31,223 nucleotides of DNA. It comes from SCSIO-59966 sp046566185. GTDB lineage: Bacteria > Actinomycetota > Actinomycetes > Actinomycetales > SCSIO-59966. The first letter of the stretch is position 1, and the number at the start of each line of letters is the position of its first letter. Shown piece by piece: positions 1-7,197 of this stretch. The notes beneath the pieces were generated by a model, which saw only the letters and a list, made by a program, of their open reading frames with translations, searched no databases and was not told the DNA's origin. Where the stretch lies: positions 1-31,223 of the forward strand of contig JBKHXE010000157.1 in the NCBI GenBank assembly GCA_046566185.1, given 5' to 3'. Position numbers and translations under genes: made by a program.

Positions 1-1
1 G

Positions 2-358
2 AAGCAGGTCGACGAGGAGATCGGTGACGACCTCGAGGTGCTGCTGGCCGCGGCGGAGCTCGTGGTGAACACCCAGTTCGGGTCCACCTCGATGCTCCAG
101 CGCAAGCTGCGCGTCGGCTTCGCCAAGGCGGGCCGCCTGATGGACCTGTTGGAGTCGCGCGGCGTCGTCGGCCCCTCGGAGGGCTCCAAGGCCCGCGACG
201 TCCTCGTCAAGCCCGACGACCTGCCGAGCACCCTGGCCTACCTCAAGGGCGAGGACCCGCCGGCGACCGGTGAGGAGGCGTACGACCAGGGGGTGGACGT
301 CGTCGACGTCGTCGAGGAGCCGTCCGAGGACGCCTGGGAGCTCACCGACCGCGCCTGA
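2..358 (+). CDS. ftsK: FtsK/SpoIIIE DNA translocase, C-terminal end (5' partial)
   Basis: This is the last 118 codons of a gene that begins before the window; the frame is open from base 2 and ends with TGA at 356-358. The visible part reads as the gamma domain of FtsK, a winged helix that recognises the polar KOPS/SRS sequences and orients the translocase. Diagnostic stretches are TSMLQRKLRVGFAKAGRLMD and LLESRGVVGPSEGSKAR, typical of that domain. After it comes an acidic tail (EEPSEDAWE) ending at Ala. FtsK is a membrane-anchored hexameric ATPase that moves chromosome ends through the division septum; the motor and membrane parts lie outside the window. In actinobacteria ftsK commonly precedes rimO-pgsA-cinA; here about 4.1 kb of other genes separate them. 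Confidence 0.9.
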   Translation, partial: KQVDEEIGDDLEVLLAAAELVVNTQFGSTSMLQRKLRVGFAKAGRLMDLLESRGVVGPSEGSKARDVLVKPDDLPSTLAYLKGEDPPATGEEAYDQGVDVVDVVEEPSEDAWELTDRA

Positions 359-376
359 CCCGTCGGCCGGCCTCTG

Positions 377-580
377 TCAGCCGGCCGTCTCCAGCTCGCA
401 CACGGTCTGCGGCGCCAGGGAGTCGCGGTACCGGCGCGCGTGGTGGCGGCAGAAGGCGAGGTCCAGCCCCGAGCGCAGGACGACGCTCACCTGGGCGCGG
501 GCCGGGCAGCAGTCGCAGGGCTCGAACGCGGCGAGGAGCCGCGGGTCGGGGACCGAGCTCGTACCGGTCAGCGCGTCCAT
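377..580 (-). CDS. DUF7455-type small zinc-ribbon-like protein
   Basis: A 67-residue minus-strand protein with ATG at 580. It has a CDCC cluster (Cys22, Cys24, Cys25) and a second cluster FCRHHARRY (Cys44, His46, His47), a spacing that suggests one bound metal ion. The layout, with the line VVLRSGLDLAFCRHHARRY, matches the short actinobacterial proteins classed as DUF7455, whose function is unknown. Start choice: ATG 580 follows GGTGAGG on the coding strand by about 11 bases; in-frame GTG codons lie three and nine bases upstream. It is convergent with ftsK, 18 bases beyond its stop, and lies downstream of the antiporter gene on the same strand, separated by a hairpin. I see no basis for a specific role. 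Confidence 0.7.
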   Translation of the reverse strand: MDALTGTSSVPDPRLLAAFEPCDCCPARAQVSVVLRSGLDLAFCRHHARRYRDSLAPQTVCELETAG

Positions 581-631
581 CACCGTCACCGCCTCACCAC
601 CGGGTCGACGTCCCCACCAGCGTGCGGCTGC

Positions 632-669
632 CCGCCGGGGGCCGGAACGGCCGTTCGGCCCACTGGCGG
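632..669 (-). terminator. Candidate terminator after the antiporter operon
   Basis: Nested inverted repeats just beyond the antiporter stop: CCGCC (632-636) pairs with GGCGG (665-669), GGGCCG (639-644) with CGGCCC (656-661), and AACGGCCGTT (646-655) is palindromic. There is no T-tract, which is common for actinobacterial terminators. Confidence 0.5.
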
Positions 670-677
670 TAGGGCGT

Positions 678-1829
678 TCACCGCACGAGGCGGTAGGCGA
701 TCGGCTCGGCGGCTCGCGCCAGCACGGGGCCGACGACCGCCAGCACGAGCACGTACCCGGTCGCGACGGGCCCGACCTCCCCGAGCCCGGCCGACACCGC
801 CAGGCCGGCGATGACGACGGAGAACTCGCCCCGGGCCACGAGCGCCGCACCGGCGCGGAGCCGGCCCGCCGGGCCCACGCCGTCCCGCCCGGCGGCGAAC
901 CAGCCCGTCCCGAGCTTGGTGGCCACGGTCACCAGAGCCAGCGCCAGCACCGCCGGCAGCACCGGCCAGACGGCGCGCGGGTCGGTCGACAGCCCGAAGG
1001 CGACGAAGAAGGTGGCCGCGAACAGGTCGCGCAGCGGTGACAGCAGGGACCGGGCCCGCTCCGCGAAGGTTGCGGGCACGGCGATGCCGACGAGGAAGGC
1101 GCCGACCGCGGCAGACGCCCCCACCGCCTGGGCGAGGCCCGCGACCAGCAGCGTCAGGCCGAAGAGGCGCAGCAGCACCTGCTCGTCGTCGGGGTGGGAC
1201 AGCACTCGACCCAGCCGGTGCCCGTGCCGGTGCGCGGCGACGAGCACGAGCAGCACCGCGCCGACGGCGAGGGCGGCGCCGGCGACGGCCTGCACCGGGC
1301 CACCCCCGGCGAGCGCCACCGTGAGCAGCGGCAGGAAGAGCGCCATCGCGACGTCCTCGAGCACGAGCACCGAGAGCACGGCAGGGGTCTCGCGGTTGGC
1401 CAGCCGGCCCAGGTCGCCGAGCAGCCGCGCCACGATGCCGGACGACGAGATCCACGTGACGCCGGCGAGCGCGAGGGCGCCCTGCCACGGCAGGCCGAGC
1501 AGCAGCCCCGCGACGAAGCCGGGCGGCGCGTTGAGCAGCACGTCCACGACGCCGGACGGCGTGTGGCGCCGCAGGCTCGCGACGAGCTCGGTGGACGTGA
1601 ACTCCAGACCGAGGGTGAGCAGCAGCAGGACGACGCCGATCTCGGCCGCGACCGACACGAACGGGGTCGCCGACGTCAGGTCGGCGACCCCGCCCTCGCC
1701 GAACGCCAGGCCGGTGAGCAGCACGAACGGGATCGGCGACAGGCCGAGCCGCCGCGCCAGCAGGCCGAGCAGGGACAGGCCGAGGAAGAGCAGTCCCAGC
1801 TCGACGAGCAGCGCGGTGACGTGCCCCAC
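678..1829 (-). CDS. Cation:proton antiporter, KhtU-like (CPA2 family)
   Basis: 383 residues, almost entirely hydrophobic helices, in the Na+/H+ exchanger (CPA2) fold. It begins in a membrane helix (LLVELGLLFLGLSLLGLLARR) and continues with features usual for KefB/KhtU proteins, such as LTGLAFGEGG, LLLLTLGLEF and AVGAFLVGIAVP. The length is typical for a transporter core without its own C-terminal TrkA domain; that regulatory part is supplied by the gene immediately upstream. The start is GTG at 1829. The upstream gene's stop codon is part of the ribosome-binding sequence (TGAGGCG), so the two are translationally linked with 8-9 bases between them. By family it should export K+ (or Na+) in exchange for protons at the inner membrane, helping pH and osmotic control. 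The ion specificity is inferred from the KhtT/KhtU arrangement, not seen. Confidence 0.85.
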   Translation of the reverse strand: MGHVTALLVELGLLFLGLSLLGLLARRLGLSPIPFVLLTGLAFGEGGVADLTSATPFVSVAAEIGVVLLLLTLGLEFTSTELVASLRRHTPSGVVDVLLNAPPGFVAGLLLGLPWQGALALAGVTWISSSGIVARLLGDLGRLANRETPAVLSVLVLEDVAMALFLPLLTVALAGGGPVQAVAGAALAVGAVLLVLVAAHRHGHRLGRVLSHPDDEQVLLRLFGLTLLVAGLAQAVGASAAVGAFLVGIAVPATFAERARSLLSPLRDLFAATFFVAFGLSTDPRAVWPVLPAVLALALVTVATKLGTGWFAAGRDGVGPAGRLRAGAALVARGEFSVVIAGLAVSAGLGEVGPVATGYVLVLAVVGPVLARAAEPIAYRLVR

Positions 1830-1838
1830 GGTGGCGCC

Positions 1839-2324
1839 TCAGCCCTCGCCGCTCAGCAACGCCCCCAGCTGCTCGAGGCCTTGCTCGGAGCCGATCACCA
1901 CGAGGACGTCACCGGGGCGCAGCACCTCGGCGGGCCCCGGGGCGGTCACCACGTCGGCGCCCCTCACCACGGCGACGATCGAGCAGCCCGTCCGGGTGCG
2001 GGCCTTCGTGTCTCCCAGCGGGCGGTTCGCGTAGGGGGTTCCGGGCCGGACGGCGAAGCGCCCCGAGCGCAGCCCGGGCACCTCGCGGGAGAGGTCGGCG
2101 AACCTCTCGGTGAGCCGGGTGGCCCCGAGGACGTCGGCGACGGCGTCGGCCTCGTCGGCGTCGAGCACGAAGACCCCCTGGGCGCGGTCCGGGTCCTCGG
2201 CGTCGTAGACCGACACCTCGACCGGTCCCTCGCGCCGGACGACGATGCCGAGCAGCAGTCCGGAGCGCGTCCTGAGCTCGTACCGGATGCCCACACCGGG
2301 CAGCAGCGTCTCCACCAGCTCCAT
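1839..2324 (-). CDS. Antiporter regulatory subunit with TrkA-C (RCK_C) domain, KhtT-like
   Basis: 161 residues starting at ATG 2324. The N-terminal half (about 1-70) carries MELVETLLPGVGIRYEL, the typical opening of KhtT-type proteins. The C-terminal half (about 75-160) is a TrkA-C/RCK_C ligand-binding domain: VRPGTPYANRPLGD, a CSIVAVVRG strand, and the closing LRPGDVLVVIGSEQGLEQL. In Bacillus subtilis the equivalent KhtT gates KhtU and senses pH and c-di-AMP; whether this homolog binds the same ligand cannot be read from sequence. It is the first gene of a two-gene operon with the antiporter. No strong Shine-Dalgarno is visible. CAAGAT seven bases before the ATG could serve as a -10 for a leaderless transcript, but this is weak. 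Confidence 0.85.
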   Translation of the reverse strand: MELVETLLPGVGIRYELRTRSGLLLGIVVRREGPVEVSVYDAEDPDRAQGVFVLDADEADAVADVLGATRLTERFADLSREVPGLRSGRFAVRPGTPYANRPLGDTKARTRTGCSIVAVVRGADVVTAPGPAEVLRPGDVLVVIGSEQGLEQLGALLSGEG

Positions 2325-2388
2325 GGCCCCGATCTTGCCAGCGACGGGCACATCCACGGCCTCTCCGGTGTTGCACTGGACGTGACGC

Positions 2389-2409
2389 CGGTCGACATGG
2401 CGTCGACCG
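2389..2409. repeat. Perfect 8-bp inverted repeat between divergent genes
   Basis: CGGTCGAC (2389-2396) and GTCGACCG (2402-2409) are separated by 5 bases, midway between the start of the KhtT-like gene (2324, minus) and the SPW gene (2434, plus). The position suits an operator for one or both genes. No known consensus is recognised. Confidence 0.5.
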
Positions 2410-2433
2410 CGACGTCGCGCAGGGAGGTGCGCG

Positions 2434-2790
2434 ATGAAGCTCTCCGGTCGATGGCAGGACTGGGTGGCGCTCGTCGCCGGGGTGTACGCGGTGCTCTCGC
2501 CCATCTGGACGGAGACCGAGACCGCAGCGACCTGGACGGTGATCGCCCTCGGAGGCCTGCTGGCGCTGGCCGCGGCCTGGTCGATCTTCGCGCCGGGTGC
2601 CGTGATCTCGGAGTGGACCCACATCGGCCTCGGTGTGCTGCTGGTGATCTCGCCGTGGGTGATGGGGTTCGACGGGATCGCCGCGATGGCGTGGACGGCG
2701 TGGGCCGTGGGCGCCGTGGCGATCGTCATGGGCCTGCTGGCGCTGCCTGCCAGCCGCTCGGAGCACACGAAGCACGTGACGGCGCACTAG
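2434..2790 (+). CDS. SPW repeat membrane protein
   Basis: 118 residues with about four transmembrane helices. It has two copies of the SPW-repeat pattern (PF03779-like): WQDWVALVAGVYAVLSPIW near the N-terminus, with SPI in place of SPW, and WTHIGLGVLLVISPWVMGF in the second half. The start is well defined: ATG 2434 follows AGGGAGG (2421-2427) by six bases. These proteins are small integral membrane proteins of unknown function, sometimes near stress genes. The gene stands alone, divergent from the antiporter pair and ahead of the PhoD-like gene. The C-terminus is short and polar (SRSEHTKHVTAH), probably cytoplasmic. Confidence 0.82.
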   Translation: MKLSGRWQDWVALVAGVYAVLSPIWTETETAATWTVIALGGLLALAAAWSIFAPGAVISEWTHIGLGVLLVISPWVMGFDGIAAMAWTAWAVGAVAIVMGLLALPASRSEHTKHVTAH

Positions 2791-2816
2791 CTCCGGCCAC
2801 GTAACCTTCACCCCCA

Positions 2817-2864
2817 GTCGACCCCGTCTGTGCCGGGACGTCACCCCGGCCGGATGGGGTCGAC
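2817..2864 (+). promoter_or_regulatory. Long hairpin abutting the PhoD-like start codon
   Basis: GTCGACCCC (2817-2825) pairs perfectly with GGGGTCGAC (2856-2864). The stem continues inward with G-U pairs (2826-2830 with 2851-2855) and then a six-pair stem (2832-2837 with 2845-2850) around a 7-base loop. The base of the stem lies two bases before the ATG at 2867 and locks up the only G-rich ribosome-binding candidate (GGGG 2856-2859). A TAACCT at 2802-2807 would place transcription start near 2814, just before the hairpin. This could be a translational control element, a 5' stabiliser, or a terminator of the SPW gene. Confidence 0.55.
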
Positions 2865-2866
2865 CC

Positions 2867-4417
2867 ATGACCATCCCCTCCCGCCGCAGCCTGATCCGCG
2901 CCGGCCTCGTGCTCGGCGCCGGCGCCGCCGCCGCTCCCGGTCTGCTCGCCCCCGCCTCCGCCGCTCCGGCGTCCATCCGGTCCGGCCGGGCCACCCTCAC
3001 CCACGGCGTGCAGTCCGGCGACGTGACGACGACGAGCGCGGTCGTCTGGGGCCGGGCCAGCCGGCCGGGCCGCCTGCTCGTCGAGCTCGACGTCCCCGGC
3101 CGCGGCGGGCGCCGCGTCGTCCGGGGCCCCGTCGTGGAGGCCGCGACCGACCTCACCGGTGCCGTGCGGCTGCCCGGGCTCAAGCCGGGGGAGACCTACG
3201 AGTACCGGGTGCTGGTCGAGACCGAGGACGGACCCGGTGAGCCCGTGGCCGGCCGGTTCTCCACAGCGCCGGTGCACGGCCGGGACGTCTCGTTCGTGTG
3301 GACCGGGGACACCGCCGGCCAGGGCTGGGGGGTCAACGCCGAGACCGGGATGACGGGCTACCGGGCGATGTCGGACGTCGCCCCGGACTTCTTCGTCCAC
3401 AGCGGCGACACCGTCTACGCCGACGGTCCGATCGCCGCGACCGTGACGCTGCGGGACGGCTCGACCTGGCGCAACGTCGTCTCGGACGGCGTGGGGAAGG
3501 TCGCCGAGACCCTGGACGAGTTCCGCGGCCGGTACCGGTACAACCTTCAGGACGTCCACGTCCAGGCCATGAACGCCGTCGTCCCGGTGTACGCCCAGTG
3601 GGACGACCACGAGACGACGAACAACTGGTACCCCGGCGAGGTGCTCGAGGACGCGCGGTACACCCAGGAGCGGCGGGTCGACGTGCTCGCCGCCCGGGCC
3701 CGGCAGGCCTTCACCGAGTACTTCCCGTTCGACGCCCGCCGCCGTGACGCCGAGGGCAAGGTGTACGGCCGGTTCTCCCGCGGCCCGCACCTGGACCTGT
3801 TCACGGTCGACATGCGCACCTACCGCGCCGCGAACTCGGCGAACCTGCAGGAGTCGCCCGGGCCCGAGACCCGCTTCCTCGGGGCCGAGCAGCTCGAGTG
3901 GCTCGTCGGCGAGATGTCCCGCAGCCGGGCCACGTGGAAGGCGGTCCTGTCCGACATGCCGCTCGGGCTGGTCGTCCCGGACGGGTCGCTGGCCCAGGAG
4001 GGCATCGCCAACCGGGACGGTGGGGCGCCGCGCGGCCGCGAGCTCGAGATCGCGACGCTGCTGTCACGGCTCAAGGCCGCCGGGGTGCGCAACGTGGTGT
4101 GGTTCACCGCGGACGTGCACTACTGCGCCGCCCACCACTACGACCCGTCCCGGGCCGCGTTCACCGACTTCGAGCCGTTCTGGGAGTTCGTCGGCGGACC
4201 GATCAACGCCGGCACGTTCGGTCCCAACCAGCTCGACGGCACGTTCGGCCCGAGGGTGGACTTCCTCAAGGCCGCCGACTACCCGAACCAGCCGCCCAGC
4301 GACGGCAACCAGTTCTTCGGTCACGCTCGGGTCGACGGCCGCAGTGGCCAGCTGACCGTGTCGCTGCGCGACATCGCCGGCAACGTGCTCTACACGCGGG
4401 AGCTGCAGCCGGCCTGA
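2867..4417 (+). CDS. PhoD-like alkaline phosphatase/phosphodiesterase, Tat-exported
   Basis: 516 residues. The N-terminus (SRRSLIRAG, then a hydrophobic stretch ending PASAAPAS) is a twin-arginine signal with Arg6-Arg7. Next is an Ig-like PhoD_N domain (about 35-135, starting LTHGVQSGDVTTTSAVVWGR), then the metallophosphatase domain (about 140-510). Likely metal ligands are Asp148 (WTGDT), Asp181 (HSGDTVYAD), Asp246-Asp247-His248-Glu249 (WDDHE) and Asp416/His418 (FTADVHYCAAHHYD). PhoD enzymes use Fe3+/Ca2+ and release phosphate from mono- and diesters, including teichoic acids, outside the cell. It is distinct from, and clearly diverged from, the second family member at 10901-12499. The start ATG 2867 has no accessible Shine-Dalgarno because a hairpin covers the region. 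It is a single-gene unit before rimO. Confidence 0.88.
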   Translation: MTIPSRRSLIRAGLVLGAGAAAAPGLLAPASAAPASIRSGRATLTHGVQSGDVTTTSAVVWGRASRPGRLLVELDVPGRGGRRVVRGPVVEAATDLTGAVRLPGLKPGETYEYRVLVETEDGPGEPVAGRFSTAPVHGRDVSFVWTGDTAGQGWGVNAETGMTGYRAMSDVAPDFFVHSGDTVYADGPIAATVTLRDGSTWRNVVSDGVGKVAETLDEFRGRYRYNLQDVHVQAMNAVVPVYAQWDDHETTNNWYPGEVLEDARYTQERRVDVLAARARQAFTEYFPFDARRRDAEGKVYGRFSRGPHLDLFTVDMRTYRAANSANLQESPGPETRFLGAEQLEWLVGEMSRSRATWKAVLSDMPLGLVVPDGSLAQEGIANRDGGAPRGRELEIATLLSRLKAAGVRNVVWFTADVHYCAAHHYDPSRAAFTDFEPFWEFVGGPINAGTFGPNQLDGTFGPRVDFLKAADYPNQPPSDGNQFFGHARVDGRSGQLTVSLRDIAGNVLYTRELQPA

Positions 4418-4449
4418 CGCGGGAAGGGAGGGCCAGGCGGTGCCTGCCG

Positions 4450-4455
4450 TAACCT
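4450..4455 (+). promoter_or_regulatory. Candidate -10 element for leaderless rimO
   Basis: TAACCT fits TANNNT and ends six bases before the GTG start at 4462. No Shine-Dalgarno is present, so the rimO transcript probably begins at or next to its start codon. No clear -35 element is seen. Confidence 0.45.
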
Positions 4456-4461
4456 GTCGGC

Positions 4462-5895
4462 GTGCCTCCGCCGACCGAGACGTCCCGTTCCGTGGCGCTG
4501 GTGACCCTGGGGTGCGTGCGCAACGAGGTCGACTCCGAGGAGCTGGCCGGGCGGCTCGCCGGCGCCGGCTGGCGGCTCGCTGACGACGCCGACGCCGCGG
4601 ACGTCGTGGTCGTCAACACGTGCGGATTCGTCGAGCAGGCCAAGAAGGACTCCGTCGACGCGCTGCTCGAGGCCGCCGACCTCAAGGACGACGCGAGCGC
4701 CCGCACGCGCGCCGTCGTCGCGGTGGGCTGCATGGCCGAGCGGTACGGCACCCGGCTTGCCGAGTCGCTGCCGGAGGCGGACGCCGTCCTCGGCTTCGAC
4801 TCCTACGCCGACCTCTCGACGCACCTGGACGCCGTCCTGCACGGAGAGCGGCCGGCCTCGCACGTGCCGAGCGACCGCCGCCGGCTGCTGCCGGTCACGC
4901 CCGTCGAGCGCCAGGTCGCGCGGCCCGTGCCGGACGACCTGCCGGACGGCGTGGCACCCGCCAGCGGGCCCCGCGTCGTGCGGCGGCGGCTCGACGGCCG
5001 ACCCTGGGCGCCGCTGAAGCTGGCGACCGGCTGCGACCGGCGCTGCTCGTTCTGCGCGATCCCGGCGTTCCGGGGGGCGTTCGTGTCGCGGCGGCCCGCC
5101 GAGGTGCTCGAGGAGGCGCGGTGGCTGGCGGCCCAGGGCGTGCGCGAGGTCTTCCTCGTCAGCGAGAACTCGACGTCCTACGGCAAGGACCTCGGAGACC
5201 TCCGGCTCCTCGAGGCGCTGCTGCCCGAGCTCGCCGCCGTCGAGGGGCTGGACCGCGTGCGCGTCTCCTACCTGCAGCCCGCGGAGGTGCGCCCCGGGCT
5301 GCTCGACGTGATGACCTCCACGTCCGGCGTCGTCCCGTACTTCGACCTGTCCTTCCAGCACTCCGCGCCCGCGCTGCTGCGCCGGATGCGGCGCTTCGGC
5401 GGCACCGACGCCTTCCTGGGCCTGCTCGAGCAGGTGCGCGAGCGCGCCCCGCTGGCGGGCGTGCGGTCGAACGTCATCGTCGGCTTCCCCGGGGAGACCG
5501 AGGACGACGTTGCCGAGCTCGAGCGCTTCCTCACTGCGGCACGGCTCGACGTCGTGGGCGTGTTCGGCTACTCCGACGAGGACGGCACCGAAGCGGAGAC
5601 CTTCGACGGCAAGCTGGACGCCGACGAGATCGCCGCGCGCGTCGACCACCTCACCCGGCTCGTCGAGGAGCTCACCGCCCAGCGCGCGGAGGAGCGGGTC
5701 GGCGAGGTCGTCGAGGTGCTCGTCGAGGAGCTGGACGACGACGGCGCGCCGGTGGGCCGTGCCGCCCACCAGGGGCCCGACGTGGACGGCGTCACCCGGC
5801 TCGCGACACCGGCCGCCGTCGGCGACCTGGTGCGGGCCCGCGTCGTCGGGGCCGAGGGTGTCGACCTGGTCGCGGTGGGGGAGGAGGCCGCGTGA
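4462..5895 (+). CDS. rimO: Ribosomal protein S12 methylthiotransferase RimO
   Basis: 477 residues, a radical-SAM enzyme that adds a methylthio group to a conserved Asp of ribosomal protein S12. The N-terminal MTTase domain holds the auxiliary-cluster cysteines Cys18 (TLGCVRNEVDSE), Cys54 (VNTCGF) and Cys90 (AVGCMAERYG). The radical-SAM domain has Cys191, Cys195 and Cys198 (TGCDRRCSFCAIPAFRG), followed by VSENSTSYGKDL and NVIVGFPGETEDD. A TRAM domain closes the protein (about 410-477). The length is normal for RimO. TLGCxRNxVDSE and the SFCAIPAFRG motif point to RimO rather than MiaB. The GTG start has a -10-like TAACCT just upstream and no Shine-Dalgarno. It is the first gene of an operon; its TGA overlaps the pgsA GTG by three bases (GTGA). 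Confidence 0.95.
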   Translation: MPPPTETSRSVALVTLGCVRNEVDSEELAGRLAGAGWRLADDADAADVVVVNTCGFVEQAKKDSVDALLEAADLKDDASARTRAVVAVGCMAERYGTRLAESLPEADAVLGFDSYADLSTHLDAVLHGERPASHVPSDRRRLLPVTPVERQVARPVPDDLPDGVAPASGPRVVRRRLDGRPWAPLKLATGCDRRCSFCAIPAFRGAFVSRRPAEVLEEARWLAAQGVREVFLVSENSTSYGKDLGDLRLLEALLPELAAVEGLDRVRVSYLQPAEVRPGLLDVMTSTSGVVPYFDLSFQHSAPALLRRMRRFGGTDAFLGLLEQVRERAPLAGVRSNVIVGFPGETEDDVAELERFLTAARLDVVGVFGYSDEDGTEAETFDGKLDADEIAARVDHLTRLVEELTAQRAEERVGEVVEVLVEELDDDGAPVGRAAHQGPDVDGVTRLATPAAVGDLVRARVVGAEGVDLVAVGEEAA

Positions 5896-6527
5896 GGAGC
5901 GAGCCCGATCACCTCGCGCACCCGGCGACGGCCCCGAGCGCGTGGAACCTGCCCAACGCCCTCACGGTGGCGCGCATCGCGCTCGTGCCGGTGTTCGTGT
6001 GGTGCCTGGTGCAGGACGGCGGTCAGAGCGTCGGCTGGCGGCTCGCGGCCTGGGCGACGTTCTCGGTGGCGATCCTCACCGACCGCATCGACGGGGAGCT
6101 GGCCCGTCGCCGCAACCTCGTCACCGACTTCGGCAAGGTGGCCGACCCGATCGCCGACAAGGCCCTCGTCGGAGGGGCGCTGGTCACGCTGTCCGCGCTC
6201 GGTGAGCTGCCGTGGTGGGTAACGCTGGTCATCCTCGGTCGCGAGCTGGGCATCACGGCCCTGCGGTTCGTCGTCATCCGGCACGGCGTGATGCCCGCCT
6301 CGCACGGCGGCAAGATCAAGACGGTGCTGCAGGCCACCGCCATCGGCCTGTACCTGCTGCCGCTGCAGCAGTGGTTCGGCGACTGGGCCCCCACGCTGGC
6401 GTGGTGGGTGATGCTCGCCGCCGTCGCGGTCACCGTCGCCACCGGACTCGACTACGTCTACCAGGCGGTGCACCTGCGCCGGAACAGCGAGCGCACGGCG
6501 CAGAAGAAGGCCCGTCGGGGCGGATGA
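5892..6527 (+). CDS. pgsA: CDP-diacylglycerol--glycerol-3-phosphate 3-phosphatidyltransferase
   Basis: 211 residues, an integral membrane enzyme of the CDP-alcohol phosphotransferase family. The family signature D-x2-DG-x2-AR-x8-G-x3-D-x3-D is complete: DRIDGELAR begins at Asp64, followed by TDFGKVADPIADK. The opening NLPNALTVARI is the standard PgsA N-terminus after a short polar leader. It makes phosphatidylglycerophosphate, the precursor of phosphatidylglycerol and cardiolipin. Some actinobacterial paralogs instead make other phosphatidyl lipids, but position between rimO and cinA and the motif around Asp64 fit PgsA. The GTG start at 5892 overlaps the rimO stop and follows GGAGGAGG (5880-5887). 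The ATGA overlap at 6524-6527 links it to cinA. Confidence 0.93.
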   Translation: MRSEPDHLAHPATAPSAWNLPNALTVARIALVPVFVWCLVQDGGQSVGWRLAAWATFSVAILTDRIDGELARRRNLVTDFGKVADPIADKALVGGALVTLSALGELPWWVTLVILGRELGITALRFVVIRHGVMPASHGGKIKTVLQATAIGLYLLPLQQWFGDWAPTLAWWVMLAAVAVTVATGLDYVYQAVHLRRNSERTAQKKARRGG

Positions 6528-6991
6528 CGGACCCGGCCGACGTCGTCGCCGCCTGCCGCGCGGCCGGCCTCACCGTCGCGGTCGCCGAGTCGCTGACCGC
6601 CGGTCTCGTGGCGGCCCGGCTGGCCGACGTCCCCGGGGCCTCGGCCGTGCTGCGCGGAGGCGTCGTCGCCTACGCCACCGACCTCAAGACCTCCCTGCTG
6701 GGGGTCGACCCGGCGCTGCTCGCGGTCGTCGGCGCGGTCGACGCCGAGGTGGCCGCGCAGATGGCGACCGGCGTCCGCGAGCGCCTCGGCGCCGACCTCG
6801 GGGTGGCGACCACCGGCGTCGCGGGTCCCGACCCGCAGGACGGCCGGCCGCCCGGCACCGTCTACGTCGCCGTGGCCACCCCGAGCACCACCCGCGTGCG
6901 GGCCGAGCAGCTCGCCGGCGACCGCGCCGCCGTCCGTCGGGCCGCGGTCGACGCGGCCCTCGACCTCCTCCTCTCCGTCACCCGCCCCTGA
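6524..6991 (+). CDS. cinA: CinA-family nicotinamide-nucleotide amidase (PncC-type)
   Basis: 155 residues corresponding to the CinA C-terminal domain alone. Motifs seen are AESLTAGLVAARLADVPGAS, GGVVAYATDLKTSLLGV, and TGVAGPDPQDGRPPGTVYVA, all characteristic of the PncC amidase fold that hydrolyses nicotinamide mononucleotide to nicotinate mononucleotide. The N-terminal COG1058 domain of full CinA is absent, as is usual for the copy next to pgsA in actinobacteria. The ATG overlaps the pgsA stop (ATGA), so it is the third gene of the rimO operon. An inverted repeat starts four bases after its TGA and likely ends the transcript. Confidence 0.92.
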   Translation: MTDPADVVAACRAAGLTVAVAESLTAGLVAARLADVPGASAVLRGGVVAYATDLKTSLLGVDPALLAVVGAVDAEVAAQMATGVRERLGADLGVATTGVAGPDPQDGRPPGTVYVAVATPSTTRVRAEQLAGDRAAVRRAAVDAALDLLLSVTRP

Positions 6992-6995
6992 CGAT

Positions 6996-7051
6996 CTCTG
7001 GAGGGTTGTGGGGGTCTCAAAGCCGTTCGAGAGCCCGGAAACCCTCCAGAG
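6996..7051 (+). terminator. 12-bp perfect inverted repeat, likely operon terminator
   Basis: CTCTGGAGGGTT (6996-7007) and AACCCTCCAGAG (7040-7051) are exact inverted copies around a 32-base centre. The centre folds further through TCTC (7015-7018) with GAGA (7029-7032), and GGG with CCC. It lies directly after cinA. The rest of the 206-base gap to the next gene holds two TAGCGT hexamers (7092-7097, 7133-7138), possible -10 elements, and nothing else I recognise. The sequence could also be a dispersed palindromic element; copy number elsewhere is unknown. Confidence 0.6.
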
Positions 7052-7197
7052 GTTGGGACGCGGGGTGGCGGAGCGTGCTTATAGCACCACGTAGCGTCTA
7101 GCAACAGTCTGGTCCGGTGCCCGAGATGGGCCTAGCGTCCCGGTTCGCCGGAGGCGGACAGTCCGCCGACCACGCCGGCACCCACCAGGAGGTCCAT

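Noticed and set aside
678..2324. Antiporter and TrkA-C genes as a split or frameshifted single gene
   Set aside because: Separate KhtT- and KhtU-like proteins are the normal arrangement, and both have complete ends and a proper coupling site.
7117..7197. Upstream ATG for the subtilisin-like protease
   Set aside because: It would place 27 unrelated residues before the signal peptide and has no ribosome-binding site, unlike GTG 7198.
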